Under the pieces are notes generated by a model that did no database searches, had not been told where the DNA came from, and was given only the letters and a program-made list of their open reading frames with translations. Shown one piece after another: positions 10,377-18,397 of a DNA stretch of 64,000 nucleotides; within the stretch, counting starts at the first letter, position 1, and each line of letters begins with the position of its first letter. The translations under genes were made by a program, and so were the position numbers. The DNA is from Chloroflexota bacterium (lineage in GTDB: Bacteria > Chloroflexota > Anaerolineae > UBA2200): positions 310,001-374,000 of the forward strand of contig JACIWX010000001.1 in NCBI GenBank assembly GCA_014360755.1, given 5' to 3'.

Positions 10377-11408
10377 ATGGCGCAAAAAATCAACGTTGCT
10401 GTGATCGGAGCTGGGCGCATTGGCAAGTTGCATGCTCAGCATCTGGCTTTCCGCATTCCCAACGCTAGGCTCGTAGCCATCGCTGATATCGCTCTCGAGG
10501 CGGCGGAGAAATGCGCAGCGGATTGTCAGTGCCCTACTGCCTGTGCAGATTATCGTACCTTGCTGGACAATCCGGATATTGACGCCATCGTTGTGTGCAG
10601 TAGCACCGACACCCACGCGCAGATTGTGGAAGAAGCCGCTGCTGCCGGGAAGCACGTTTTCTGCGAAAAGCCGCTGGATCTCAATTTGGCACGCATTGAC
10701 CGTGTCTTGGCTGCCGTAGAAAGAGCAGGGGTCAAGTTGCAGGTGGGGTTCAACCGCCGCTTTGATGCCAATTTCAAGAAGGTGCGCGAGTTGGTCGCTG
10801 CTGGCGAGATCGGCACGCCCCATATCCTACGTATCACCAGCCGTGACCCGCAACCACCGCCCATTGAGTACGTGAAGCGTTCTGGGGGCATATTCCTGGA
10901 CATGACCATCCATGACTTTGATATGGCTCGTTATCTCCTTGGCCGCGAGGTTACCGAGGTATATGCTGCAGGCGGCGTCATGGTGGACCCCGAAATAGGG
11001 AAGGCTGGTGATATTGATACAGCGGTCATCACTTTGCGCTTTGAGGGTGGGGCTATTGGCACCATTGACAACAGCCGCCGGGCTGTCTATGGTTATGACC
11101 AACGCGTCGAGGTGTTTGGCTCCGGGGGAGTAGTCGTCGTTTCCAACAAGAAGCCCGATACAGCGGAATGGAGTACGGCTACAGGAGTTCACTCTTCGTT
11201 GCCCTTGTTCTTTTTCATCGAGCGGTACACGGACTCCTACATAGCCGAGATGCAAGCATTCATCGAGAGCATCCTGCAGGACAAAACGCCACCGGTGACA
11301 GGTTGGGATGCCCGTGTTCCTGTGGTGATGGCTTACGCTGCCGGCAAGTCCTATGCAGAGAACCGCCCGGTCAAACTGCGCGAGGTTGATCCAAGTATAG
11401 GGAGGTGA
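10377..11408 (+). CDS. iolG: Gfo/Idh/MocA dehydrogenase, inositol 2-dehydrogenase
   Basis: A 343-residue NAD-dependent oxidoreductase. Key marks are the Rossmann motif VIGAGRIGKLHAQHL, the EKPLDLN active-site lysine, the family segment VGFNRRFDANF and the catalytic stretch GGIFLDMTIHDFDMARYL. These fit inositol 2-dehydrogenases, which convert myo-inositol to scyllo-inosose and supply the substrate for the IolM protein encoded just upstream. Related Gfo/Idh enzymes act on other sugars, so specificity rests on the cluster. A GGAGGAAAA site precedes the ATG. The next gene starts 10 bases downstream. Confidence 0.8.
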   Translation: MAQKINVAVIGAGRIGKLHAQHLAFRIPNARLVAIADIALEAAEKCAADCQCPTACADYRTLLDNPDIDAIVVCSSTDTHAQIVEEAAAAGKHVFCEKPLDLNLARIDRVLAAVERAGVKLQVGFNRRFDANFKKVRELVAAGEIGTPHILRITSRDPQPPPIEYVKRSGGIFLDMTIHDFDMARYLLGREVTEVYAAGGVMVDPEIGKAGDIDTAVITLRFEGGAIGTIDNSRRAVYGYDQRVEVFGSGGVVVVSNKKPDTAEWSTATGVHSSLPLFFFIERYTDSYIAEMQAFIESILQDKTPPVTGWDARVPVVMAYAAGKSYAENRPVKLREVDPSIGR

Positions 11409-11418
11409 CAGGCTGCAG

Positions 11419-12249
11419 ATGCGCTATGGAGTCTGTACATGGATATTTGGGGATCAACCCCTGCCCGAAGTAGCAGCGCGGTTAGCGTCCCTTGGCTATG
11501 ACGGGGTAGAGTTAATGGGCGATCTTGCGCGTGTTGACGCTCGCGAGGTCAAGGGTGTCTTGAGCGGGCATGGCTTGCGTGTCCTTTCCCTTACCCCGCA
11601 GAATGTGGACCTGGCTCATCCTGATAGCCGTATGCGCCAGGAAGCACTCGATTACTACTACCATTTGCTGGACCTGGCTAGCGCTTTGGATAACCCCATC
11701 GTCTGCTGTCATGGCGCGGTAGGGCGTGTACGGGCTGTAACCAGTTATCAAGAGGAGTGGAGCCTCTTTGTTGAGGCAGTACGCCACATTGCCCAACGGG
11801 CAGAGCAACAAGGACTTTCTCTTGCTATGGAGGTGCTCAATCGCTATGAAGCCCATCTCTTGAACACGGCCCGGGAAGCGTTGCGCTTCATCCAGGAAGT
11901 GAGCATGGAAAACGTGGGCATCCTGCTCGATGCCTACCACATGAATATTGACGAAGCCGATTTGCGCTCAGCCATTCTGGCGGTCAGAGAACACCTTTTT
12001 CTTTTTCATGCGGCGGATTCCAATCGGCAGGCAGTTGGACGAGGGCACACGGATTTCATTGGTGTAATGCGTGCCCTGCATGAAGTTGGCTATGATGGTT
12101 CCGTGATCATCGAGTGCACTGCTTCGGGACCCGACCCATTTACGCCAATCAAGGGCGAGGGGTGGCGAGAGGAAGTGTGGCAGTATGTGGCGGAATCACT
12201 CGGGTTATTACGTATGTATGAACGCCTAGTGTGGAACGAGAGGGGGTAA
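11419..12249 (+). CDS. Sugar isomerase/epimerase, tagatose-3-epimerase/IolO-like
   Basis: A 276-residue TIM-barrel enzyme of the AP-endonuclease-2-like superfamily. It carries the metal and substrate segments typical of D-tagatose 3-epimerase and IolO: MEVLNRYEAHLLNT, LLDAYHMNIDEAD and FHAADSNRQAVGRGH. It is a divergent paralogue of the clearer IolO at 20216-21040. A second keto-sugar or keto-aldonate epimerase in the same cluster suggests an extra branch, perhaps for another inositol stereoisomer or a tagaturonate/fructuronate step. The substrate cannot be assigned. AGGGAGGTGACAGG precedes the start, and the next gene begins 4 bases after its stop. Confidence 0.75.
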   Translation: MRYGVCTWIFGDQPLPEVAARLASLGYDGVELMGDLARVDAREVKGVLSGHGLRVLSLTPQNVDLAHPDSRMRQEALDYYYHLLDLASALDNPIVCCHGAVGRVRAVTSYQEEWSLFVEAVRHIAQRAEQQGLSLAMEVLNRYEAHLLNTAREALRFIQEVSMENVGILLDAYHMNIDEADLRSAILAVREHLFLFHAADSNRQAVGRGHTDFIGVMRALHEVGYDGSVIIECTASGPDPFTPIKGEGWREEVWQYVAESLGLLRMYERLVWNERG

Positions 12250-12253
12250 ATGC

Positions 12254-13090
12254 ATGTTACTGGGCTTCAATGGTGCCACCACAATGAAAGCCGATTTGCC
12301 TACCGATATTGCTGCGGCGAGTGCGGCTGGCTTCAAAGCCTTGGAAATCTGGGCAGCAAAGTTGGACGCTTATTTGCGAGATCATCATTGCGAGCAATTA
12401 AGCGCGCTCTTCAAGCAGAACGCCATTCTTCCTGCCAGTATCAACTCGATTGAGTTCATTACCTTCCGGGGAGAACGAGACTATGCCCAGATCACCGCAC
12501 GCTGTCAGCAGCTTTGTGGGTGGGCACAGAAATTGGGTTGCGACACGATTGTGGTGGTGCCCAGCCCGACGCCCAAAGGCGGAGTGAGCAGAGCGGAGAT
12601 CCAGAAGGAGTCGGTCAGAGTGCTGCGGGAACTGGCTGCTATCGCCAAGCCCTATGGCATCAAACTAGCGTTTGAGTTTTTGGGTTTCCCTTGGTGCTCG
12701 GTGCGCACTTTGGAGCAGTGTTGGGAAATTGTCCAGGAAACAGACCGGCCCAATGTGGGGCTAGTGATTGATACGTGCCATTTCTATGCTGGAGGTTCCT
12801 CTTTAGATTCTATTGAGGGAGTTTCTCCGGAAAAGATCTTTATTTTCCACATCAACGATGTGGAAGAGCGGCCGAAGGACACGATAGAGGATGCCCATCG
12901 TTTGCTGCCAGGTGAGGGAGTGATCCCGCTGGATGACATCCTAGCACGGCTCAAAGGGGTTGGGTTCGATGGCTTTTGCTCTGTGGAACTGTTTCGCCCC
13001 GCTTATTGGGAGCGTGAGCCGGCAGAGTTGGCTGCCGCAGCACGGAAGGCTGCGCTGCACGTGCTAAGTCCGTACTTTGAGGTGGAATGA
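12254..13090 (+). CDS. iolI: Inosose isomerase, IolI-like
   Basis: A 278-residue TIM-barrel isomerase resembling Bacillus subtilis IolI along its whole length, from memory. Shared pieces include the start (GFNGATTM), KPYGIKLAFEFLGFPWCSV, NVGLVIDTCHFYAGGSSLDS, KIFIFHINDVEERP, LLPGEGVIPLDDIL and VELFRPAYW. IolI interconverts 2-keto-myo-inositol and 1-keto-D-chiro-inositol, so it would let D-chiro-inositol enter through the same dehydrogenases. Its presence in a Thermotoga-type pathway is notable, because IolI is best known from the Bacillus dehydratase route. It is the last gene before a separate promoter that drives the transporter. Confidence 0.8.
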   Translation: MLLGFNGATTMKADLPTDIAAASAAGFKALEIWAAKLDAYLRDHHCEQLSALFKQNAILPASINSIEFITFRGERDYAQITARCQQLCGWAQKLGCDTIVVVPSPTPKGGVSRAEIQKESVRVLRELAAIAKPYGIKLAFEFLGFPWCSVRTLEQCWEIVQETDRPNVGLVIDTCHFYAGGSSLDSIEGVSPEKIFIFHINDVEERPKDTIEDAHRLLPGEGVIPLDDILARLKGVGFDGFCSVELFRPAYWEREPAELAAAARKAALHVLSPYFEVE

Positions 13091-13127
13091 GAGGAGTGTT
13101 GGGGAAGCATAGCCATCATAGCAGGAC

Positions 13128-13156
13128 TTGCCATGTTCGCCTCTGGAGGCTATAAT
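13128..13156 (+). promoter_or_regulatory. Internal promoter for the inositol ABC importer
   Basis: TTGCCA at 13128-13133 and TATAAT at 13151-13156 are 17 bp apart, in the 211-bp gap after iolI. The transcript would have a leader of about 140 bases before the binding-protein gene and would allow higher expression of the transporter. Confidence 0.65.
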
Positions 13157-13301
13157 GAAAAACAAACGGCGGAACAATGGCAGGAGGTTTTCATACGAGG
13201 TGGGAAGAAAGGGGGTGGTCAACCACATAGAAATGCCTGTGAAAGGCTGTGGGGACCAGGTTATTGGTCTCACTATCCAATTCTTTCAAGGAGGAAGGCA
13301 A

Positions 13302-14540
13302 ATGGGTAACAAAGTATGGAAACTGCTCGCTTTAACCGTAGTTGTGGCGATCCTCGTGGCTTCTTGTGCACCAGCTCCTACACCTACGCCGCAAGTCATT
13401 GTCAAAAAGGAGACCCAGGTCGTCAAGGAGACAGTGGTGGTGCCGATCACGCCAACTCCCCCGCCGCCTCCACCGACTGAGATCACTATAGTGGACACCA
13501 ACTCCGGTGCCAACTTCCAGTGGTACTGGCAAAACATCGTCATCCCCTCCATCCAGGAGCAGTTGGGGGTGAAGGTGAACTATGTGGTCGGCAGCGAATC
13601 AGAGCTGATCGAGCGCATGAAGGCTTGGGAGGCAGGTAAGGGCGATGTCCACTTGCTGTTCGTCAAGCCTGAGCACATTGCCAATATGGTGCAGCAGGGG
13701 ATCCCGCTGGTCAAACTGTGGCCTGATCTCAAGGACCAGATCCCGAACCTGACCAAATGCCGCGAGGATTACCTCAAACTGGCGCAGGGCGTGGACATCC
13801 AGGGCACGGGTGCGCTCTACTGGCGCAGCCAGTACACTCTGATTTATAATACTGAGTACGTCAAGAATCCCCCCAAGTCCTGGAAGGAATTCTACGAACG
13901 GCGCGCAGAGTGGAAAGGCCACATTGGCTGGATGCGTCCAGATTCCAAGTCCGGTTCCGGCCGCAGCTTGCCGTATAGCTTCCTCAACGCCTATGTCCCA
14001 CTCACCGATGCCCAAGGCAAGCCTATTCCGCTGGCTGAACTGCAGGAAAAGCCTGAATTCCAGGACGCAGTCAACAAGTTAAAGGACTTTCTCACCTACT
14101 GCAAAATCGCCAATGAGCCCACCAACATGTTCGAAGACTTTAACGCAGGCGATACCTGGATCGCCGTATATACCATGGACTATTCATTGTGGTCTATCAG
14201 CCAGGGAACCATGCCGCCGACGATTGCTGCTGCTGCCCTCAGCGATGGCATGCCTGCTGGCTCCGATGGCTACCTGGCTATTCCGGGCAACATTCCAGAG
14301 CCGTACAAGCCAGTAGCGATGAAGGTCATCAATTACTTGCTTTCGGATGACCAGCAGATCCGCCTGATTACTACCATGTGGCAGTACACTGGTACGGAAA
14401 TCTGGGACAAGATCCCCGATGTTGTGTGGCGCAAGATCCCCAAGTGGGAAGAAGTAGAGGCATATCGCGTCCGCCTTTCCAACAAAGAGGTTACCGACTG
14501 GATCAAGACGGAAGGGCCCAAAGTCCTGCTTGGCAAGTAG
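13302..14540 (+). CDS. ABC importer binding lipoprotein, PotD/FbpA/ThiB type
   Basis: A lipoprotein of 412 residues. The signal peptide ends in the lipobox VASC. A Pro-rich tether (TPTPQ, then ITPTPPPPPPT) leads to a periplasmic-binding fold of the iron/polyamine/thiamine class, with NTEYVKNPPKSWKEF and DYSLWSISQG segments. The ATG at 13302 is preferred over earlier in-frame codons because AAGGAGGAAGG lies just upstream and the lipobox follows at the right distance. Encoded inside an inositol cluster, it probably binds inositol, an inosose or an inositol-containing compound. Thermotoga uses a ribose-type protein for this, so the transporter class differs. Substrate inferred from context only. 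Confidence 0.8.
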   Translation: MGNKVWKLLALTVVVAILVASCAPAPTPTPQVIVKKETQVVKETVVVPITPTPPPPPPTEITIVDTNSGANFQWYWQNIVIPSIQEQLGVKVNYVVGSESELIERMKAWEAGKGDVHLLFVKPEHIANMVQQGIPLVKLWPDLKDQIPNLTKCREDYLKLAQGVDIQGTGALYWRSQYTLIYNTEYVKNPPKSWKEFYERRAEWKGHIGWMRPDSKSGSGRSLPYSFLNAYVPLTDAQGKPIPLAELQEKPEFQDAVNKLKDFLTYCKIANEPTNMFEDFNAGDTWIAVYTMDYSLWSISQGTMPPTIAAAALSDGMPAGSDGYLAIPGNIPEPYKPVAMKVINYLLSDDQQIRLITTMWQYTGTEIWDKIPDVVWRKIPKWEEVEAYRVRLSNKEVTDWIKTEGPKVLLGK

Positions 14541-14556
14541 ACCTGATTGCCAACTA

Positions 14557-14590
14557 TGCAGCCTGGGCTGGAGATACAGCCCAGGCTGCA
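14557..14590 (+). other. Perfect intercistronic hairpin
   Basis: A 14-bp perfect stem (left arm TGCAGCCTGGGCTG) closes a 6-base loop, 16 bases after the binding-protein stop and 25 bases before the first permease. No U-tract follows, so it is more likely an RNA-stability or attenuation element. It would keep the binding protein in excess over the permeases. Confidence 0.75.
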
Positions 14591-14615
14591 TGCGAAAGTG
14601 GCGGGAAACCACACT

Positions 14616-15464
14616 ATGTCTCATTTTACCAACAAACGGCAGAATTTGATTACCTTTTTGCTGCTATCCCCGGGGCTGGCCGGGTTTTTTGGCCTGTTCT
14701 TCTACCCGATGTTAGTTACCCTATTCCGCAGCTTGCGCCCAGAGGGCCAGACCTCTGGTTGGACGCTGGGAAACTACGCTGCGTTTCTCAGCGACCCTGA
14801 TTTCCGAGGCATTATCTGGCTTACTTTCTTTCTGGCGATCACTTCTACGTTCCTATCTATTCTCCTTTCTGTCCCGCTGGCGTTGTTATTGCGTCGCAAA
14901 CCGGTGGGGCACCGCCTGTTTCGTCTCACGATTCTGGTCCCGATCACCGTGCCTGGCTTGATTGGGGCGCTGGGGCTCTTGTTGTTCTGGGGCAGCCGTG
15001 GCTGGTTCAACCTGCTCTTGCTCCAAGTATTTCGACTCAAAGCTCCGCTCACGATTAACTATACATTGACTGGGTTGGTCATTTTCTATGTATGGCATTA
15101 CTTTTCTTATACCGCTATCACCACTCTATCCACACTGGAGGGGCTAGACCCTGCCTTTGAGGAGGCAGCAAGGGTTGCAGGAGCCACTCCTTGGCAGGTG
15201 CTGCGTTATATCGTGATTCCGCTCATTATGCCTGGCATTCTCTCTGGTTCAGTGCTCACTTTCATGGCTGCCTTTGGTGCTTTCAGTATCCCGTTGATCA
15301 CGGGGGGCAATTACCGGCCCTTGTCCGTTGCGATTTACAAGCAGATTGGCATCTTTATCCCTGCACGTTGGTCTGCTGCTAGTGCCATGGCCATGATCAT
15401 GGCAGCATTGCAGGTAGTTTTCTTAATCTTCTACATGCGCATCTTGAGGAGACCTATGGCATGA
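14616..15464 (+). CDS. ABC importer permease 1, PotB/FbpB type
   Basis: A 282-residue inner-membrane permease with six or more hydrophobic helices (FLLLSPGLAGFFGLFFYP near the start). The cytoplasmic EAA-like loop reads EEAARVAGATPWQVLRYIVIPLIMPGIL and contacts the ATPase. I start it at the ATG at 14616. The longer in-frame reading would run through the hairpin at 14557-14590, which is unlikely to be coding. The Shine-Dalgarno match is weak, fitting reduced translation after the hairpin. Its stop overlaps the next start in an ATGA, so the two permeases are translationally coupled. Confidence 0.8.
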   Translation: MSHFTNKRQNLITFLLLSPGLAGFFGLFFYPMLVTLFRSLRPEGQTSGWTLGNYAAFLSDPDFRGIIWLTFFLAITSTFLSILLSVPLALLLRRKPVGHRLFRLTILVPITVPGLIGALGLLLFWGSRGWFNLLLLQVFRLKAPLTINYTLTGLVIFYVWHYFSYTAITTLSTLEGLDPAFEEAARVAGATPWQVLRYIVIPLIMPGILSGSVLTFMAAFGAFSIPLITGGNYRPLSVAIYKQIGIFIPARWSAASAMAMIMAALQVVFLIFYMRILRRPMA

Positions 15465-16300
15465 CCGCTTTGGCAAAACGCTACTGGCACGCCCTGATCA
15501 ACCAGAAAAAGCTCTTTATCTATACCTTCCTGTGGAGTTTCTTTCTCTGGATCACTTCTCCTTTCTTGATCATTTTGCTGAAATCCGTGGGCAGAAACTG
15601 GTTTGGCAAGAGGTGGCTGCCTCCGGAATTGACATTAGATTGGTACAAATGGGCATTGACCATTGCCAATATCCCTCAGGTACTGAGCAACACCCTGATC
15701 ATCGCTGCGATAGCGGTAACGATTTCCACCCTTCTCGCCTTACCCACGGGGTGGGCACTGGGGCGCCGCAAAGTGCCCGCTAAAGAAGTGCTCACATCTA
15801 TTATCCTACTGCCGCGCATGATCCCTCCCATTGCATACGCATTGGGAATCGCTCAGATCTTCTACCGCCTGCACCTGGTAGATACGCACTTGGGAGTAGC
15901 ACTGGCGCATGTAGCTATTTGTGCTCCGTATGCTATTTTGGTGTTGTCCTCTACTTTCGAGGGGTTGGATGAACGGGTTTTGGAAGCGGCGGCAGTATGC
16001 GGAGCAAGCCAATTGCGCACCTTTTTCCACGTAACCCTCCCGTTGGTCTTGCCGGGTATCTTGTCATCCATTATTTTCACTTTCACGACCTCGTATAATG
16101 AGTTTACACTGACCCTAATGACCTACGGCCCACATACCATTACCTTGCCTGTACGCACATATCTAGCAGTGGGTGAAGGCTATTGGGAGGTAACCAGTGC
16201 CCTGTCCATTATTTTGATCATCCCCTCCCTCTTTGTGCTTTTCATGGTGCAGCGACAGGTACAACCAGAGAAACTGGTGGGGGGATTTAAAGGGGTGTAA
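15461..16300 (+). CDS. ABC importer permease 2, PotC/FbpB type
   Basis: A 279-residue partner permease with about six transmembrane helices and an EAA loop (LEAAAVCGASQLRTFFHVTLPLVLPGIL). It overlaps the first permease by 4 bases and ends one base before the ATPase start. It would pair with permease 1 to form the channel for the substrate delivered by the lipoprotein encoded at 13302. Assignment to the polyamine/iron/thiamine permease class is clear; the substrate is inferred from the inositol genes around it. Confidence 0.82.
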   Translation: MTALAKRYWHALINQKKLFIYTFLWSFFLWITSPFLIILLKSVGRNWFGKRWLPPELTLDWYKWALTIANIPQVLSNTLIIAAIAVTISTLLALPTGWALGRRKVPAKEVLTSIILLPRMIPPIAYALGIAQIFYRLHLVDTHLGVALAHVAICAPYAILVLSSTFEGLDERVLEAAAVCGASQLRTFFHVTLPLVLPGILSSIIFTFTTSYNEFTLTLMTYGPHTITLPVRTYLAVGEGYWEVTSALSIILIIPSLFVLFMVQRQVQPEKLVGGFKGV

Positions 16301-16301
16301 G

Positions 16302-17372
16302 ATGGATGATAATATGATTGAGTTGCGGAACGTAACCAAGCGCTACGGACCCATTGTGGCAAATGCCAATGTCAATCTTTCCGTTCGGCGTGGGGAATTG
16401 ATGACCCTGCTGGGCCCATCCGGCTGTGGGAAGACCACTGCTTTGCGCTGCATCACCGGACAAGTTACACCCGATGAAGGGCGGGTCTTTATTGATGGGG
16501 TGGACGTGACGGATGTGCCCACTCATAAGCGTGAATTGGGCATGGTTTTCCAAAACTTTGCCCTTTTTCCGCACATGACGGTTTATGAGAATGTGGAGTT
16601 TCCGTTGATGATTCGACGCGTCCCGCAGGGGCAACGGCGTGAGATGGTGATGGATGCCCTGCGGTTGATTCGCATGGAATCCTACGCACAGCACTACCCG
16701 CGCCAGCTCTCGGGTGGACAACAACAGCGTGTGGGATTGGCTCGCGCGTTGGTGTATCACCCCAAGGTGCTGTTGCTGGATGAACCCTTGTCCAATCTAG
16801 ATGCCAAGTTGCGCGAGGAGATGCGTTTCGAGATAAGGGATCTGATTAGCCGACTGGGCATTACCGCCTTGTATGTGACCCATGATCAGGCAGAAGCCTT
16901 GGCCCTTTCTGACCGTGTAGCGGTGATGAATGCCGGGCGTATCGAACAGGTAGGTACGCCTGATGAAATTTACGAGTCTCCTCGCTCCAGATTTGTGGCT
17001 GATTTCATTGGGCTGTCCAATTTCATCCGTGGCAAGGTTCTTGCCATCGAACGTGGAATGGCAATAGTGGCGGTGAATCATATCAAGTTGATGGTGCCTG
17101 CGGCGGAAGGGACACAAGTGGGGCAGGACATTTTGGTTTTCATCCGTCCCAACGATGTTCGGCTGTTTCCGGTGGATTTTGCAAAGGCAGAAAACACTTT
17201 CGAAGGAGTGGTTCATAAACTGACTTACTTGGGTGATACTATTGACTATCGCGTGATCGTGGCTGAAGGCGTGCAGATCAGGGTACAGACGGACGGCAAG
17301 GTGCGCTTCAACGCCGGAGAGGCTGTGAAAGTGTGTCTTCCGGAGGCTCGCTGCCGGGTGATCCTGGAGTGA
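16302..17372 (+). CDS. ABC importer ATPase with TOBE domain
   Basis: A 356-residue ATPase of the PotA/FbpC/MalK class. It has Walker A GPSGCGKTT, the Q-loop region VFQNFALFPHMTVYENV, signature LSGGQQQR, Walker B LLLDEPLSNLDAK and the H-loop YVTHDQAEA. A C-terminal TOBE-like domain occupies about residues 240-356. The ATG at 16302 follows AAAGGGG and gives the normal N-terminus MIELRNVTKRYG. Energises the importer encoded by the three genes upstream. Only 4 bases separate it from the first kinase gene, so transport and catabolism are linked in one transcript. Confidence 0.88.
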   Translation: MDDNMIELRNVTKRYGPIVANANVNLSVRRGELMTLLGPSGCGKTTALRCITGQVTPDEGRVFIDGVDVTDVPTHKRELGMVFQNFALFPHMTVYENVEFPLMIRRVPQGQRREMVMDALRLIRMESYAQHYPRQLSGGQQQRVGLARALVYHPKVLLLDEPLSNLDAKLREEMRFEIRDLISRLGITALYVTHDQAEALALSDRVAVMNAGRIEQVGTPDEIYESPRSRFVADFIGLSNFIRGKVLAIERGMAIVAVNHIKLMVPAAEGTQVGQDILVFIRPNDVRLFPVDFAKAENTFEGVVHKLTYLGDTIDYRVIVAEGVQIRVQTDGKVRFNAGEAVKVCLPEARCRVILE

Positions 17373-17376
17373 GCAC

Positions 17377-18261
17377 ATGAAGCAATACGACGTAGCTTTC
17401 ATCGGCCATTATACCAAAGATACGATTGTCTCCGCGACGGGCACAAGGGTGGTGAATGGCGGTGCCTGCAATTATGGTGCAAACGTCGCTGCGCGCATGG
17501 GGTTGCGGACGGCTGTCGTTACCCGCTTAGCCAGAGAAGACGCTCATGTGGTAGAGGATTTGCAGCGGCTGGGTGTAGATGTCTTTGTGCGCTACACGCC
17601 CTTTTCTACCTGCTTGCGCTTGGTATATCCGAGCAACGATGTAGATCAGCGTATCATCTATGTTACCAGCACGGCTGGCCCGTTCACGCCTGCCGAAGTT
17701 ACATCCCTGCAAGCACAGGCTTTTCTCATCGGCGCATCTATGCGCGGGGAAGTAGGCTTGGATGTCATCCAAGAGCTGCGGAGGAAGGAGGCTCTCCTTG
17801 TCGCTGATGTGCAGAGTTTTCTCCGCATAGAGCGCGATGGCGTGCTCATCCCCGCGCCATGGCCTGAGAAGGAACAGGTACTGAGTTGCCTGGATGTGCT
17901 CAAAACCGACGCCGTAGAAGCAGAGTTGCTGACTGGTGAGTCTGACTTGCGGACGGCAGCACGCAGGATTGTAGCGCTTGGTCCCCGTGAGGTTGTGCTT
18001 ACCCACCGAGACGGCGTGTTGGTTTACGCTGATGGCCAATTTTATGAAGCCGGCTTTTTCCCCCAGCAGTTAGTAGGTCGTAGCGGACGAGGAGACACTT
18101 GCATCGCCAGTTATGTGTGCAAACGCCTGACCGCGCCGCCCTCTGAGGCTACCATTTGGGCTGCTGCCGTGACTAGTCTGAAGATGGAGGCAGAAGGTCC
18201 CTTCCGCAGGGACATCAGCGCGGTCAATGAGTTGATCCAGACAAAGTACAAGAAACTTTAA
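17377..18261 (+). CDS. PfkB-family sugar kinase (paralogue A)
   Basis: A 294-residue ribokinase-fold kinase. The start YDVAFIGHYTKDTIV, the NGGACNYGANVAARMG substrate loop and the anion-hole/catalytic motif GRSGRGDTC (with the base Asp) are all present. It resembles the PfkB protein of the Thermotoga inositol operon (TM0415). A closer match is paralogue B at 19372, on the far side of iolN. The phosphoryl acceptor is unknown. The core oxidative route to tagaturonate needs no kinase, so it may act on a side product or another inositol isomer. Cotranscribed with the transporter. Confidence 0.75.
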   Translation: MKQYDVAFIGHYTKDTIVSATGTRVVNGGACNYGANVAARMGLRTAVVTRLAREDAHVVEDLQRLGVDVFVRYTPFSTCLRLVYPSNDVDQRIIYVTSTAGPFTPAEVTSLQAQAFLIGASMRGEVGLDVIQELRRKEALLVADVQSFLRIERDGVLIPAPWPEKEQVLSCLDVLKTDAVEAELLTGESDLRTAARRIVALGPREVVLTHRDGVLVYADGQFYEAGFFPQQLVGRSGRGDTCIASYVCKRLTAPPSEATIWAAAVTSLKMEAEGPFRRDISAVNELIQTKYKKL

Positions 18262-18289
18262 CTTTGGTTGCTCAAGAAACGCAGATAGT

Positions 18290-18362
18290 CAGGACCTCGG
18301 AAGGAACATTCCGAAGGGTCCTGTGCATCTTTTGCAACGCTCTGCGGAACGATGCAGAGCGT
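18290..18362 (+). other. Tandem leader hairpins before iolN
   Basis: Two strong stem-loops in the 136-base gap. The first (18290-18323) pairs CAGGACC-TCGGAA with TTCCGA-AG-GGTCCTG around GGAACA. The second (18337-18362) is a perfect 9-bp stem, ACGCTCTGC with GCAGAGCGT, around 8 bases. No U-tract follows either, so an mRNA processing or stabilising role is more likely than termination. Confidence 0.65.
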
Positions 18363-18397
18363 AAATTACACTCTAAGCATATAGGAGGAGAGAACAA

